Below, one piece after another: positions 15,493 through 24,097 of a stretch of DNA of 42,163 bases; position 1 is the first letter of the stretch; every line of letters starts with the position of its first letter. Below the pieces are notes generated by a model. That model did not search any database. It was not told the origin of the DNA and saw nothing but the letters and a program-made list of their open reading frames with translations. The DNA comes from Bradyrhizobium centrolobii (lineage in GTDB: Bacteria > Pseudomonadota > Alphaproteobacteria > Rhizobiales > Xanthobacteraceae): NCBI RefSeq assembly GCF_001641635.1, contig NZ_LUUB01000062.1:205-42367 (forward strand), given 5' to 3'. A program made the position numbers and the translations under genes.

Positions 15493-18400
15493 ATGCCGAG
15501 TTTCTTCATCGACAGGCCGATCTTCGCCTGGGTCGTCGCGCTGTTCATCTGTCTGATCGGCGCGATCTCGGTCCCGCTGCTGCCGATCGCGCAATATCCA
15601 ATCATCGCGCCGCCCTCGATCTCGATCTCGACCAGCTATCCCGGCGCCTCGCCCGAAAATCTCTACAACAGCGTCACGCGCCTGATCGAGGAGGAGCTCA
15701 ACGGCGCTTCCGGCATCCTCAACTTCGAATCCACCAGCGACTCGCTCGGCCAGGTCGAGATCATCGCCAATTTCGTGCCGGGCACCGATACCAGCGCGGC
15801 CTCCGTCGAGGTGCAGAACCGCATCAAGCGCGTCGAAGCGCGTCTGCCGCGCGCGGTGATCCAGCAGGGCATCCTGATCGAGGAAGCCTCGAGCGCGGTG
15901 CTCCAGATCATCACGCTGAACTCGACCGACGGCAGCCTGGATGAGGTCGGTCTCGGCGACTTCATGATCCGCAACGTGCTCGGCGAGATCCGCCGCATTC
16001 CCGGCGTCGGCCGGGCCACGCTCTATTCGACCGAGCGAAGTCTTCGCGTGTGGGTCGATCCGGCAAAGCTCGTCGGCTATGGGCTCACCGCCGACGACGT
16101 CAACAAGGCGATCGCCGCACAGAACGCGCAGGTCGCCTCCGGCAGCATCGGCGCCGAGCCGTCGACGGGGAGCCAGCGCACCTCCGCACTGGTGCTGGTC
16201 AAGGGCCAGCTGTCCTCGCCGGATGAATTCGGCTCCATCATCCTGCGTGCCAATCTGGACGGTTCGACCGTGCGGCTGCGCGACGTCGCGCGGATCGAGG
16301 TCGGCGGCCTCAGCTACCAGTTCAACACCCGCCTGAACGGAAAGCCGACCGCCGGTCTCTCCGTGCTGATGTCACCGACCGGCAATGCGCTGGCGACCGC
16401 CAGCGCAGTCGAAGAGAAGATGAAGGAGCTGTCGCGCTTCTTCCCGGCCAACATCTCCTACGAGATCCCCTACAACATCACCCCCGTGGTCGAGGCCTCG
16501 ATCAAGAAGGTGCTCTCGACGCTGGTCGAAGCCGTGGTGCTGGTGTTCGTGGTGATGTTTTTGTTTCTTCAGAACATCCGCTACACCATCATTCCGACCA
16601 TCGTGGTGCCGGTGGCGCTCTTGGGCGCCTGTACCACGCTGCTGCTCGCCGGCTACTCCATCAACATGCTCTCGATGTTCGGCATGGTGCTCGCGGTCGG
16701 CATCCTCGTCGACGATGCCATCGTCGTGGTCGAGAACGTCGAACGCATCATGGCCGAGGAAGGCCTGCCGCCGAAGGAGGCGACACGCAAGGCGATGTCG
16801 CAGATCACCGGCGCCATCATCGGCATCACGCTGGTGCTGATGGCGGTGTTCGTGCCGATGGCGTTCTTCCCGGGCTCGGTCGGCATCATCTACCGCCAGT
16901 TCTCCGTCACCATGGTCGCCGCGATCGGCTTCTCGGCGTTCCTCGCACTGTCGCTGACGCCGGCGCTGTGCGCGACGCTGCTCAAGCCCGTCGCCGCCGG
17001 TCACGGCCACGCCAAGAAGGGCGTGTTCGGCTGGTTCAACCGCATGCTCGAAGGCGGCAAGGAAGGCTACTCCCGCACCGTCGGCTTCTCGCTGAAGCGC
17101 ACGGGACGGTTGATGCTGGTCTATGTCGCGCTGCTCGCCGGCCTGTCCTGGGCCTTCGTCAACCTGCCCGGCGGCTTCCTGCCGGTCGACGACCAGGGCT
17201 TTGTCACCACCGACGTGCAGACGCCGTCCGATTCGTCCTATGCCCGCACCGAGGCCGTGATCGAGAAGGTCGAGAAATATCTGGCACAGCGGCCGGGCGT
17301 CGACGACGTCACCTTCCTCACCGGCTTCAGCTTCTCCGGCCAGGGCATGAACACCGCACAGGCCTTCATCACGCTGAAGGACTGGTCGGAACGCGGACCG
17401 AAGGATTCGGCGGCCGCGATCGTCGCCGACATCAACCGCGATTTGTCGTCTTCAATCCGTGACGCAAAAATCTCCGCGCTGCAGCCGCCGCCGATCGACA
17501 ATCTCGGCAACTCCTCGGGCTTCTCGTTCCGCCTCCAGGACCGCGGCCAGAAGGGCTATCCGGCGCTGATGCGCGCCGCCGACCAGTTGATCGCGGAGGC
17601 GAATGCGAGCCCGGTGCTTCAGAAGGCGTACATCGAAGGCCTGCCCGAGGCGGGCGTCGTCAATCTCGTGATCGACCGCGAGAAGGCCGGCGCCTTCGGC
17701 GTCACCTTCGAGGACATCAACAACACGATTTCGACCAATCTCGGATCGAACTACATCAACGACTTCCCGAATCGCGGCCGCATGCAGCGCGTCGTGGTGC
17801 AGGCCGATGCCCGCGATCGCATGAAGACCGAGGACATCCTCAACTACAACGTCAAGAACAGCCGCGGCCAGCTGGTGCCGTTCTCCTCCTTCGCCACCGT
17901 CGAATGGGCGCGCGGTCCGACCCAGATCGCCGGCTTCAACTACTATCCCGCCGTGCGCATCTCGGGCGAGGCAAAGCCCGGCTTCACCTCGGGCGATGCG
18001 ATCGCCGAGATGGAGAAGCTTGCCGGCCGGCTGCCGCGCGGCTTCGGCTATGAATGGACCGGACAGTCGCTCCAGGAGAAGCTGTCGGGCTCGCAAGCGC
18101 CGTTCCTGCTGGCGCTGTCGGTGTTCGTCGTGTTCCTGTGTCTTGCCGCCCTCTACGAGAGCTGGACCATTCCGCTCGCGGTGCTGCTCACCGTGCCGCT
18201 CGGCGTCACCGGCGCGGTGATCGCCGCGATGCTGCGCGGCCTGCCCAACGACGTCTACTTCACCGTCGGCCTGATCACCATCATCGGCCTTGCTGCGAAG
18301 GACGCGATCCTGATCATCGAGTTCGCCAAGGATCTGCGCAAAGAAGGCAAGCCGCTGCTGGAAGCCACCATCGAGGCCTGCCGCCTGCGCTTCCGCCCGA

Positions 18401-18654
18401 TCCTGATGACAGGCCTCGCCTTCATCTGCGGCGTGCTGCCGATGGCGATCGCGCATGGCGCCGGCGGCGCCAGCCAGCAATCGCTCGGCACCGTCGTGAT
18501 GGGCGGCATGATCGCCGTCGTGATTCTCGCGCTGCTGATGGTGCCGGTGTTCTTCGTCTCCGTGCAGCGCGTGCTGGCGGGGGACCTGGAGCCGGAGGCG
18601 GCGAAGACGGAAGCTGAGGTTTACGGCCCGCCGGCGCCGGCGCGGCCAAGATAA
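15493..18654 (+). CDS. RND multidrug efflux pump, HAE1 type
   Basis: A 1053-residue inner-membrane pump, the usual length for AcrB/MexB relatives, working as a trimer that exchanges protons for drugs or other hydrophobic compounds. It starts MPSFFIDRPIFAWVVALFI, the canonical first helix. The proton-relay residues are present: the Asp pair in GILVDDAIVVVENVERI (helix 4) and the Lys in LAAKDAILIIEFAKD (helix 10). Two large periplasmic loops follow helices 1 and 7. The final residues are cytoplasmic. With its adaptor it forms a two-gene operon; the outer-membrane partner must be supplied from elsewhere. Substrate range cannot be told from sequence. Confidence 0.95.
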   Translation: MPSFFIDRPIFAWVVALFICLIGAISVPLLPIAQYPIIAPPSISISTSYPGASPENLYNSVTRLIEEELNGASGILNFESTSDSLGQVEIIANFVPGTDTSAASVEVQNRIKRVEARLPRAVIQQGILIEEASSAVLQIITLNSTDGSLDEVGLGDFMIRNVLGEIRRIPGVGRATLYSTERSLRVWVDPAKLVGYGLTADDVNKAIAAQNAQVASGSIGAEPSTGSQRTSALVLVKGQLSSPDEFGSIILRANLDGSTVRLRDVARIEVGGLSYQFNTRLNGKPTAGLSVLMSPTGNALATASAVEEKMKELSRFFPANISYEIPYNITPVVEASIKKVLSTLVEAVVLVFVVMFLFLQNIRYTIIPTIVVPVALLGACTTLLLAGYSINMLSMFGMVLAVGILVDDAIVVVENVERIMAEEGLPPKEATRKAMSQITGAIIGITLVLMAVFVPMAFFPGSVGIIYRQFSVTMVAAIGFSAFLALSLTPALCATLLKPVAAGHGHAKKGVFGWFNRMLEGGKEGYSRTVGFSLKRTGRLMLVYVALLAGLSWAFVNLPGGFLPVDDQGFVTTDVQTPSDSSYARTEAVIEKVEKYLAQRPGVDDVTFLTGFSFSGQGMNTAQAFITLKDWSERGPKDSAAAIVADINRDLSSSIRDAKISALQPPPIDNLGNSSGFSFRLQDRGQKGYPALMRAADQLIAEANASPVLQKAYIEGLPEAGVVNLVIDREKAGAFGVTFEDINNTISTNLGSNYINDFPNRGRMQRVVVQADARDRMKTEDILNYNVKNSRGQLVPFSSFATVEWARGPTQIAGFNYYPAVRISGEAKPGFTSGDAIAEMEKLAGRLPRGFGYEWTGQSLQEKLSGSQAPFLLALSVFVVFLCLAALYESWTIPLAVLLTVPLGVTGAVIAAMLRGLPNDVYFTVGLITIIGLAAKDAILIIEFAKDLRKEGKPLLEATIEACRLRFRPILMTGLAFICGVLPMAIAHGAGGASQQSLGTVVMGGMIAVVILALLMVPVFFVSVQRVLAGDLEPEAAKTEAEVYGPPAPARPR

Positions 18655-18662
18655 TCCCCTTA

Positions 18663-18767
18663 GTCATTCCGGGGCGCGCGAAGCGCGAACCCGGAATCCA
18701 TGGCGCCACCATCGACGCGGATGAATGGATTCCGGGCCCGCGCCAAAGAGGCGCGTCCCGGAATGAC
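18663..18767. repeat. Family A palindromic repeat
   Basis: Arms GTCATTCCGGGGCGCGC and GCGCGTCCCGGAATGAC with inner arms CCCGGAATCCAT and ATGGATTCCGGG. It lies just after the efflux operon. Confidence 0.85.
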
Positions 18768-18786
18768 GAGTGGGGAAAGTGCCCGC

Positions 18787-19030
18787 TTACTTTGTCAGAA
18801 GCCTTAAAGTCTTCACCAGCTCCTCATGCATGTCGGCCGAGGTGCTATCATTCGAGGCACTGCGGCACCGCCTGCACCGGCAGGGTCGACGGGGCGGGAG
18901 GGCTGTAGTCCGCGGCAAAGCAAGTAGTGCCGCCGCGCGCCGGCAGCAGTGGCTCGATGCGCCAGGGGAAGAGCGCGAGGGCCATAGCGGACCAAACGGC
19001 TACGGCGACAATTGCGGCCGTGCGTATCAC
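18787..19030 (-). pseudogene. Possible frameshifted gene for a small exported protein
   Basis: A GTG at 19030 opens a 60-residue frame with a signal-like N terminus (IRTAAIVAVAVWSAMALALF) and two Cys, ending QCLE at a stop at about 18848. Removing one T directly after that Glu codon lets translation continue DSTSADMHEELVKTLRLLTK to a TAA at 18787. The tail resembles the C terminus of the neighbouring phosphatase (HGELVKILRKR), including 13 identical bases. It could be one broken gene, a short intact 60-residue gene, or a decayed duplicate tail. The ribosome site AGGAA is unusually close to the GTG. Confidence 0.3.
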
Positions 19031-19036
19031 TTCCTG

Positions 19037-19825
19037 CTATCGCTTCCGCAAGATCTTCACCAGCTCCCCGTGCACGAACTCGTTGCCGCATACGACGTGC
19101 CCGGTCGTCAGCGGATCACCGGGCGTGTCGATGTCGCTCACGGTGCCGCCTGCTTCCCTCACCATGATCTGGCCGGCGGCGATGTCCCAGGATTGCAGGT
19201 TGCGCTCCCAGTAGCCATCGAGGCGACCGGCGGCGACGAAGGCGAGGTCGAGCGAGGCGGCGCCGAAGCGGCGCAGCCCTGCGACGCGGTCCTGGATCGC
19301 GGTCATCTCGCGGCGGAATTCCTCGTGGTCGCCGCGGCCGATATGGGGCAGGCCGCAGGCCACCACGCATTCGTTGAGCTGGCGGCGGCCGGCGACGCGC
19401 AGGCGCTGGTCGTTGAGGAAGGCGCCCTTGCCGCGCTCGGCGATGTAGAGTTCGTCATTGGCGGGATTGTAGATCACGCCGGCGATGACCGTGCCCTCGC
19501 GCGCGAGCCCGATCGAGATCGCGAACTGTGGGATGCCGTGCAGGAAGTTGGTGGTGCCGTCGAGGGGATCGACGATCCAGGTGTGGCTTTTGTCGGTGCC
19601 CTCGCGCGTGCCGCCTTCCTCGCCGATGAAGCCGTAGCCGGGCCGCGCCTTGGCGAGATCCTGGTAGAGGATCTCCTCGGCGCGCTTGTCGGCGAGCGAG
19701 ACGAAATTCGCCGGCCCCTTCAGCGAGACCTGGAGATGCTCGATCTCGCCGAGATCGCGCTTGAGGCTGCGGCCGGCGCGGCGCGCCGCCTTGACCATGA
19801 CATTGATAGTGGCGGAATACAGCAT
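19037..19825 (-). CDS. suhB: Inositol monophosphatase family protein
   Basis: A 262-residue magnesium-dependent phosphatase of the inositol monophosphatase/SuhB family, hydrolysing inositol phosphates or related sugar phosphates in the cytosol. The metal-binding motifs are complete: GEEGG, IVDPLDGTTNFLHGIP and SWDIAAGQIMVREAGG. The N-terminal STLPNVMVKAARRAGR-type helix (here ATINVMVKAARRAGRSL) is usual. E. coli SuhB also acts in ribosomal RNA transcription antitermination; whether this one does is unknown. It is the next gene after the Sel1-repeat protein on the same strand, about 100 bases away. Confidence 0.92.
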   Translation of the reverse strand: MLYSATINVMVKAARRAGRSLKRDLGEIEHLQVSLKGPANFVSLADKRAEEILYQDLAKARPGYGFIGEEGGTREGTDKSHTWIVDPLDGTTNFLHGIPQFAISIGLAREGTVIAGVIYNPANDELYIAERGKGAFLNDQRLRVAGRRQLNECVVACGLPHIGRGDHEEFRREMTAIQDRVAGLRRFGAASLDLAFVAAGRLDGYWERNLQSWDIAAGQIMVREAGGTVSDIDTPGDPLTTGHVVCGNEFVHGELVKILRKR

Positions 19826-19925
19826 GAGTTCCGGTCTTGATCGGGAGAGAGACGGCGCGGAACAGCGCCCATTTGAGGGAATTGGGTGCCCTGCGAGGGG
19901 CTTTGCGTCAAGTCATTGCGTCAAG

Positions 19926-21020
19926 TCATTTGGTCCCGAGCCATTTCTTGGCGGCGGCCTCCGCCTTGGCCCGGTCGTCGGCGGGCAAGTCGCCCAGTTG
20001 CTTGTCGAGCTCCGGATCGCCCTTGCCGCCGGTCTTTGCGACGAGGTGCCATTTGAAGCCCTCGACCTTGTCCACCGGCGCACCAATGCCGTTGATCAGC
20101 ACCCAGGCCAGCCGGTTTTGCGCGATGGCGCTGTTCTGGCGCGCCGCCTTGCGGAGTAATGCGACAGCCGCCGGCTGGTTCTTGGGCGTGCCGGTGCCGT
20201 TGAACATTGCAATGGCATATTCGACCTCGGCATCGACATTGTCGGCGAGCGAGGCCGCCTGGAGCAGGCGCACCGCCTTGTCGGGGTCCTTCGGCACGCC
20301 GGTGCCTTCCTTGTAGAAGGTCGCGAGCGCGTATTGCGCCTCGGGAAGGCCGGCGTCGGCCGCCTGGCGGAGCAGCTCGGCCGAGCGCTGGACGTCCTGC
20401 GGCAGGGTCTGTCCATCCAGATAAAGCAGCGCGAGATTATAGGCGGCCTTGGGCTCGCCGAGCTTGGCGGCGGACGCCATCAGCTTGACCGCCTCGCCCT
20501 TGTCGACCGGGCCGCCGCGGCCGGCGATGCGCATCATCGCGAGCGCGAGCATCGCCTCGCGGTCGCCGGCATCGGAGGCGCGCTTGTACCACTCCGCCGC
20601 CTTGGCGTAGTCGCGCTTGATGCCCATGGCGTTGGAATAGAGCTCGCCCAGCATCGTCATCGCCTTGGGATCGCCGGCCTGGGCGCGCGCGGTGGCGAGC
20701 TCGAAGGCGGTCTTGTACTGGCCGCGCTGATAGGCGCCGAACACCAGATCGACATTTGAATTGTCGGTCTTGGGCGCGGGGATCACGGTGGCGGCCGGAG
20801 GCGGGCTCGGCGAGGTCGACGGTGACGGCTTTGGCGCAGGCGCCGCCTCCTTCTTCTTGGTGATCATGTGCGGCTTCGTCGCCGGTTTTTCCTTGGGCTT
20901 TTCCGTCGGCTTTGCGGGCGAGGGGCTCGGCGTCGCGGCCGGCGGAGTGATCTGGAGCTGCGCGGCCGCGGGCGCCGTCAGAGCCAACGTGACCAGAAGG
21001 GTGATGCGTGGGAGCTTCAT
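19926..21020 (-). CDS. Exported Sel1-repeat (TPR-like) protein
   Basis: A 364-residue protein with a signal peptide (MKLPRITLLVTLALTAPAAA), a low-complexity linker rich in Pro, Lys and Ala at about 22-80, and then roughly six Sel1 repeats from about 95 to 340 (for example AMTMLGELYSNAMGIKRDYAKA, AAYNLALLYLDGQTLPQD, AQYALATFYKEGTGVPKDP). Sel1 repeats are helical scaffolds for protein-protein contacts. Some exported Sel1 proteins act in envelope or exopolysaccharide control; the role of this one is unknown. It lies 9 bases after the ThiE-like gene, consistent with co-transcription. Confidence 0.88.
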   Translation of the reverse strand: MKLPRITLLVTLALTAPAAAQLQITPPAATPSPSPAKPTEKPKEKPATKPHMITKKKEAAPAPKPSPSTSPSPPPAATVIPAPKTDNSNVDLVFGAYQRGQYKTAFELATARAQAGDPKAMTMLGELYSNAMGIKRDYAKAAEWYKRASDAGDREAMLALAMMRIAGRGGPVDKGEAVKLMASAAKLGEPKAAYNLALLYLDGQTLPQDVQRSAELLRQAADAGLPEAQYALATFYKEGTGVPKDPDKAVRLLQAASLADNVDAEVEYAIAMFNGTGTPKNQPAAVALLRKAARQNSAIAQNRLAWVLINGIGAPVDKVEGFKWHLVAKTGGKGDPELDKQLGDLPADDRAKAEAAAKKWLGTK

Positions 21021-21029
21021 GGTGTGCCG

Positions 21030-21704
21030 CTAGCCGTGCCCCTGGCTCGCGGGCGCAGCCGTATAGGCCTTCTTGATCGCCGCGTCGGCCTCGATCAGCG
21101 CGGCCTTGGGTCCACGCGGATCGCCCCAGATGAGATCGCCGACCAGGACGAAATCGGCTCCGCTCGCCGCGAAGTCATGGGCTTCGGCGAACGACGTGGC
21201 AAAGCCGACGCAGGGCGGCTCGAACAGTTCGGCCCACCAGTCGAGCCGTTCGGCGATAGCCTGGGATGACGGCCGCTGGCCGTCCGCGTCCGGCTCGCCG
21301 AACAGCACGTAGTCCGCGCCCAACTCGCCCGCACTCATGGAATCGTGCCGTGTTGCAAGCCCCCCGACGCCGGCGATCCGATCGGGTTTGAGCGACGGCA
21401 TCGCCTCTTCCAGCACCGCGATGCCGGAGAGGTGCGCGCCGTCGGCGCCGCCGCGCGCGACCAGCTCGGCATGGCCGTCGACGAGCAGCGCCGCGCCCGT
21501 GTTCTGCACGACCGGCGCCAAGGCCTTGATCCGCGAGATCATGCTGCGCTGGTCGGTCTCCTTCAGCCGCACCAGCACGGCTGCGACGTCGGCGGATGCG
21601 AGCAGCCCGGGCAACTCGGCCAGGAGTGAAGCGGGATCATCGACGAGCGGCGTCGCGAGATAGAGGCGCGGCGCCGGGCGCGGCGGAGGCGATTTGTTCG
21701 ACAA
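21030..21704 (-). CDS. ThiE-like (thiamine phosphate synthase fold) protein
   Basis: A 224-residue TIM-barrel protein related to ThiE, which joins HMP-PP and thiazole phosphate to make thiamine phosphate. It retains RLYLATPLVDDP, QNTGAALLVDGHAELVARGGADGAHLS and GADYVLFGE, but the canonical GVGPVF loop reads FGEPDADG and the family is divergent, so activity on thiamine precursors is doubtful. No other thi gene is near. The start is a TTG at 21704, two bases after the class I aldolase stop at 21707, implying translational coupling; longer frames upstream lie entirely within the aldolase. It may have a different, moonlighting substrate. Confidence 0.75.
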   Translation of the reverse strand: MSNKSPPPRPAPRLYLATPLVDDPASLLAELPGLLASADVAAVLVRLKETDQRSMISRIKALAPVVQNTGAALLVDGHAELVARGGADGAHLSGIAVLEEAMPSLKPDRIAGVGGLATRHDSMSAGELGADYVLFGEPDADGQRPSSQAIAERLDWWAELFEPPCVGFATSFAEAHDFAASGADFVLVGDLIWGDPRGPKAALIEADAAIKKAYTAAPASQGHG

Positions 21705-21706
21705 GT

Positions 21707-22732
21707 CTAGGCCGCCTTCTTTTCCAGGCTGCTCGCCCATTCGCCCTTGGCGGCAAGGCCATTCATCCGCGCGCGATGGCTGAATGCGCGTTGGCCGGCC
21801 GCGACGTTCTCGGCCTTGCCCGACCAGGCCTTCTGCGGCGCGGCCTGGAGCGCGCGGCCGTAGGAGAAGGTCAGGCCCCATGGCAGCGGGCCGAGCTTGT
21901 GCATGGCGTTGAGATGCGCGGTTGCCTCTTCATCCGACTGGCCGCCGGAGAGGAAGGCGATGCCGGGCACCGCTGCCGGCACGCAGGCCTTTAGCATCCG
22001 CACCGTCTTTTCCGCGACTTCCTCGACGGACGCCTTCTTTGGCGACTTCTTGCCGGCGACCGCCATGTTCGGCTTAAGCACCATGCCCTCGAGCGCGACG
22101 CGCTGTACGCGCAATTCCTGGAAGGTCTTGTTGAGAACGCGCTGGGTCACATCAAAGCAGCGGTCGATGTCGTGACCACCGTCCATCAGCACTTCCGGCT
22201 CGACGATCGGCACGATCTGCGCGGCCTGGCACAGCGCGGCATAGCGCGCCAGCGCGTGGGCGTTGACGCTGATCGCGGTAATCGAGGGAATGCCGCTGCC
22301 GATGTCGATCACCGCGCGCCATTTGGCAAAACGTGCGCCGCGCTCGTAGTATTTCTTCAGGCGCTCGGCGAGCTTGTCGAGCCCGACCGTGACGAGCTCG
22401 CCCGGGCACATCGGCAAGGCCTGCGTGCCCTCGTCGACCTTGATGCCGGGGATGGCGCCGCTCTCCTCGATCAGCTTGATCAGCGGCATGCCGTCCTTGG
22501 CGTCCTGCCAGATCGTCTCGTCATAAAGAATCACGCCGGAGATGTACTGGCTCATGGCCTCCTTCGACCGAAACAGCATCTCGCGATAGTCGCGCCGGTT
22601 GGCCTCGGTCGACTCCACGCCGATCGCGTCAAAGCGCTTCTTGATGGTGCCGGACGATTCGTCGGCGGCGAGGATGCCCTTGCCGGGGGCGACCATGGCG
22701 GTCGCGGTACTGTTGAGCTCAGTCAGATTCAT
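21707..22732 (-). CDS. Class I fructose-bisphosphate aldolase
   Basis: A 341-residue Schiff-base aldolase of the type best known from animals and plants, cleaving fructose-1,6-bisphosphate to two triose phosphates. Clear landmarks are GKGILAADESSGTIKKRF, the phosphate-site KVDEG and AKWRAVI segments, and EGMVLKPNM, whose Lys is the Schiff-base residue. The ATG at 22732 has GGAGG 8 bases upstream; open frame to 22894 runs into a repeat and is not coding. It needs no metal, unlike the class II enzyme encoded just upstream. It is followed, two bases after its stop, by the ThiE-like start. Confidence 0.95.
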   Translation of the reverse strand: MNLTELNSTATAMVAPGKGILAADESSGTIKKRFDAIGVESTEANRRDYREMLFRSKEAMSQYISGVILYDETIWQDAKDGMPLIKLIEESGAIPGIKVDEGTQALPMCPGELVTVGLDKLAERLKKYYERGARFAKWRAVIDIGSGIPSITAISVNAHALARYAALCQAAQIVPIVEPEVLMDGGHDIDRCFDVTQRVLNKTFQELRVQRVALEGMVLKPNMAVAGKKSPKKASVEEVAEKTVRMLKACVPAAVPGIAFLSGGQSDEEATAHLNAMHKLGPLPWGLTFSYGRALQAAPQKAWSGKAENVAAGQRAFSHRARMNGLAAKGEWASSLEKKAA

Positions 22733-22852
22733 CGAGAGGTCCTCCCAAAACGATTCTGCCCTTGCCTGTGAAAATAGACCGTTCTCGGGCAATTGCCGAG
22801 TTAACGTTCGTCGCAGGGTAAGGGGGGAGGGATCGTAACGTTGCCAAACGGC

Positions 22853-22953
22853 GTCATTCCGGGATGCGCCGAAAGGCGCAGGCCCGGAATCCATAACCCC
22901 AGGCTGTGATTATGGATTCCGGGCTCGCCGCTGCGCGGCGCCCCCGGGATGAC
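22853..22953. repeat. Family A palindromic repeat
   Basis: Arms GTCATTCCGGGATGCGCC and GGCGCCCCCGGGATGAC, inner arms CCCGGAATCCATAA and TTATGGATTCCGGG. It lies between the two aldolase genes. Confidence 0.85.
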
Positions 22954-22974
22954 GAGGAGAGGGAGTTAGCTGGC

Positions 22975-24042
22975 TTACGCCACCTTCGGGTCCAGCTCGC
23001 CCTTGGCGTAGCGCTTGGCCATCTCGGCGGTGGTCAGGACCTTCTTGATCTTGGAGGCCTGACCGGCGGTATTGAACTCCTGGAGCCGCTGCTTGCACAG
23101 CTTGGTCATCGCTTCCATCGCGGGCTTCAGATACTTGCGGGGATCGAACTCTTCCGGATGGTCCTTGAGGACCTTCCGGATCTGGCCGGTCATCGCCATG
23201 CGGTTGTCGGTGTCGATGTTGATCTTGCGCACGCCGTTCTTGATGCCGCGCTGGATCTCGGGCACCGGCACGCCCCAGGTCGGCTTCATCTTGCCGCCAT
23301 ACGCGTTGATGATGTCCTGGAGGTCCTGCGGCACCGACGACGAACCATGCATCACAAGATGCGTGTTCGGCAGCTTGCGGTGGATCTCCTCGATCACGTT
23401 CATTGCGAGGATATCGCCGTCCGGCTTGCGCGTGAACTTGTAGGCGCCGTGGGAAGTGCCCATCGCGATCGCGAGCGCGTCGACCTTGGTCTCCTGGACG
23501 AACTTCACCGCCTCGTCCGGATTGGTCAGGAGCTGGTCATGCGACAGCTTGCCTTCGGCGCCGTGGCCATCTTCCTTGTCGCCCATGCCGGTCTCGAGCG
23601 AGCCGAGCACGCCGAGCTCACCCTCGACCGAGATGCCGCCGAGATGGGCCATGTCGGTCACGGTCTTGGTGACGCCGACATTGTAGCCCCAGTCGCCGGG
23701 GGTCTTGCCGTCGGCCTTCAGCGAGCCGTCCATCATGACGGAGGTGAAGCCGGCCTGGATCGCGGTCATGCAGGTGGCGGGCTCGTTGCCGTGGTCGAGA
23801 TGCACGCAGACCGGGATGTGCGGATAGATCTCGGTCACCGCGTCCATCATGTGCTTGAGCATGACGTCGTTGGCGTAGGAGCGCGCGCCGCGCGAGGCCT
23901 GGATGATGACGGGCGCGTCGGTCTGGTTGGCCGCGTCCATGATCGCCAGCGCCTGCTCCATGTTGTTGATATTGAAGGCCGGTACGCCGTAATCGTTCTC
24001 CGCCGCATGGTCGAGCAACTGACGCAACGTGATCCGAGCCAT
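22975..24042 (-). CDS. fba: Class II fructose-bisphosphate aldolase
   Basis: A 355-residue zinc-dependent aldolase catalysing the same reaction as its class I neighbour. It starts MARITLRQLLDHAAENDYGVPAFNINN; CVHLDHGNE carries the first zinc His and the following acidic residues, and later GTSHGAYK and HGSSSVPQDL carry the other metal ligands and substrate loop. Length and sequence resemble the Calvin-cycle (CbbA-like) subgroup. The ATG at 24042 has GGGAG about 9 bases upstream; the frame to 24180 overlaps the end of pgk and is not coding. It lies 55 bases after pgk on the same strand. Confidence 0.95.
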   Translation of the reverse strand: MARITLRQLLDHAAENDYGVPAFNINNMEQALAIMDAANQTDAPVIIQASRGARSYANDVMLKHMMDAVTEIYPHIPVCVHLDHGNEPATCMTAIQAGFTSVMMDGSLKADGKTPGDWGYNVGVTKTVTDMAHLGGISVEGELGVLGSLETGMGDKEDGHGAEGKLSHDQLLTNPDEAVKFVQETKVDALAIAMGTSHGAYKFTRKPDGDILAMNVIEEIHRKLPNTHLVMHGSSSVPQDLQDIINAYGGKMKPTWGVPVPEIQRGIKNGVRKINIDTDNRMAMTGQIRKVLKDHPEEFDPRKYLKPAMEAMTKLCKQRLQEFNTAGQASKIKKVLTTAEMAKRYAKGELDPKVA

Positions 24043-24097
24043 CTGTCTTTTTCTCCCGTTTGGGCCTGCAGGGCCGCTAACTACTTGCCGACTTGAC

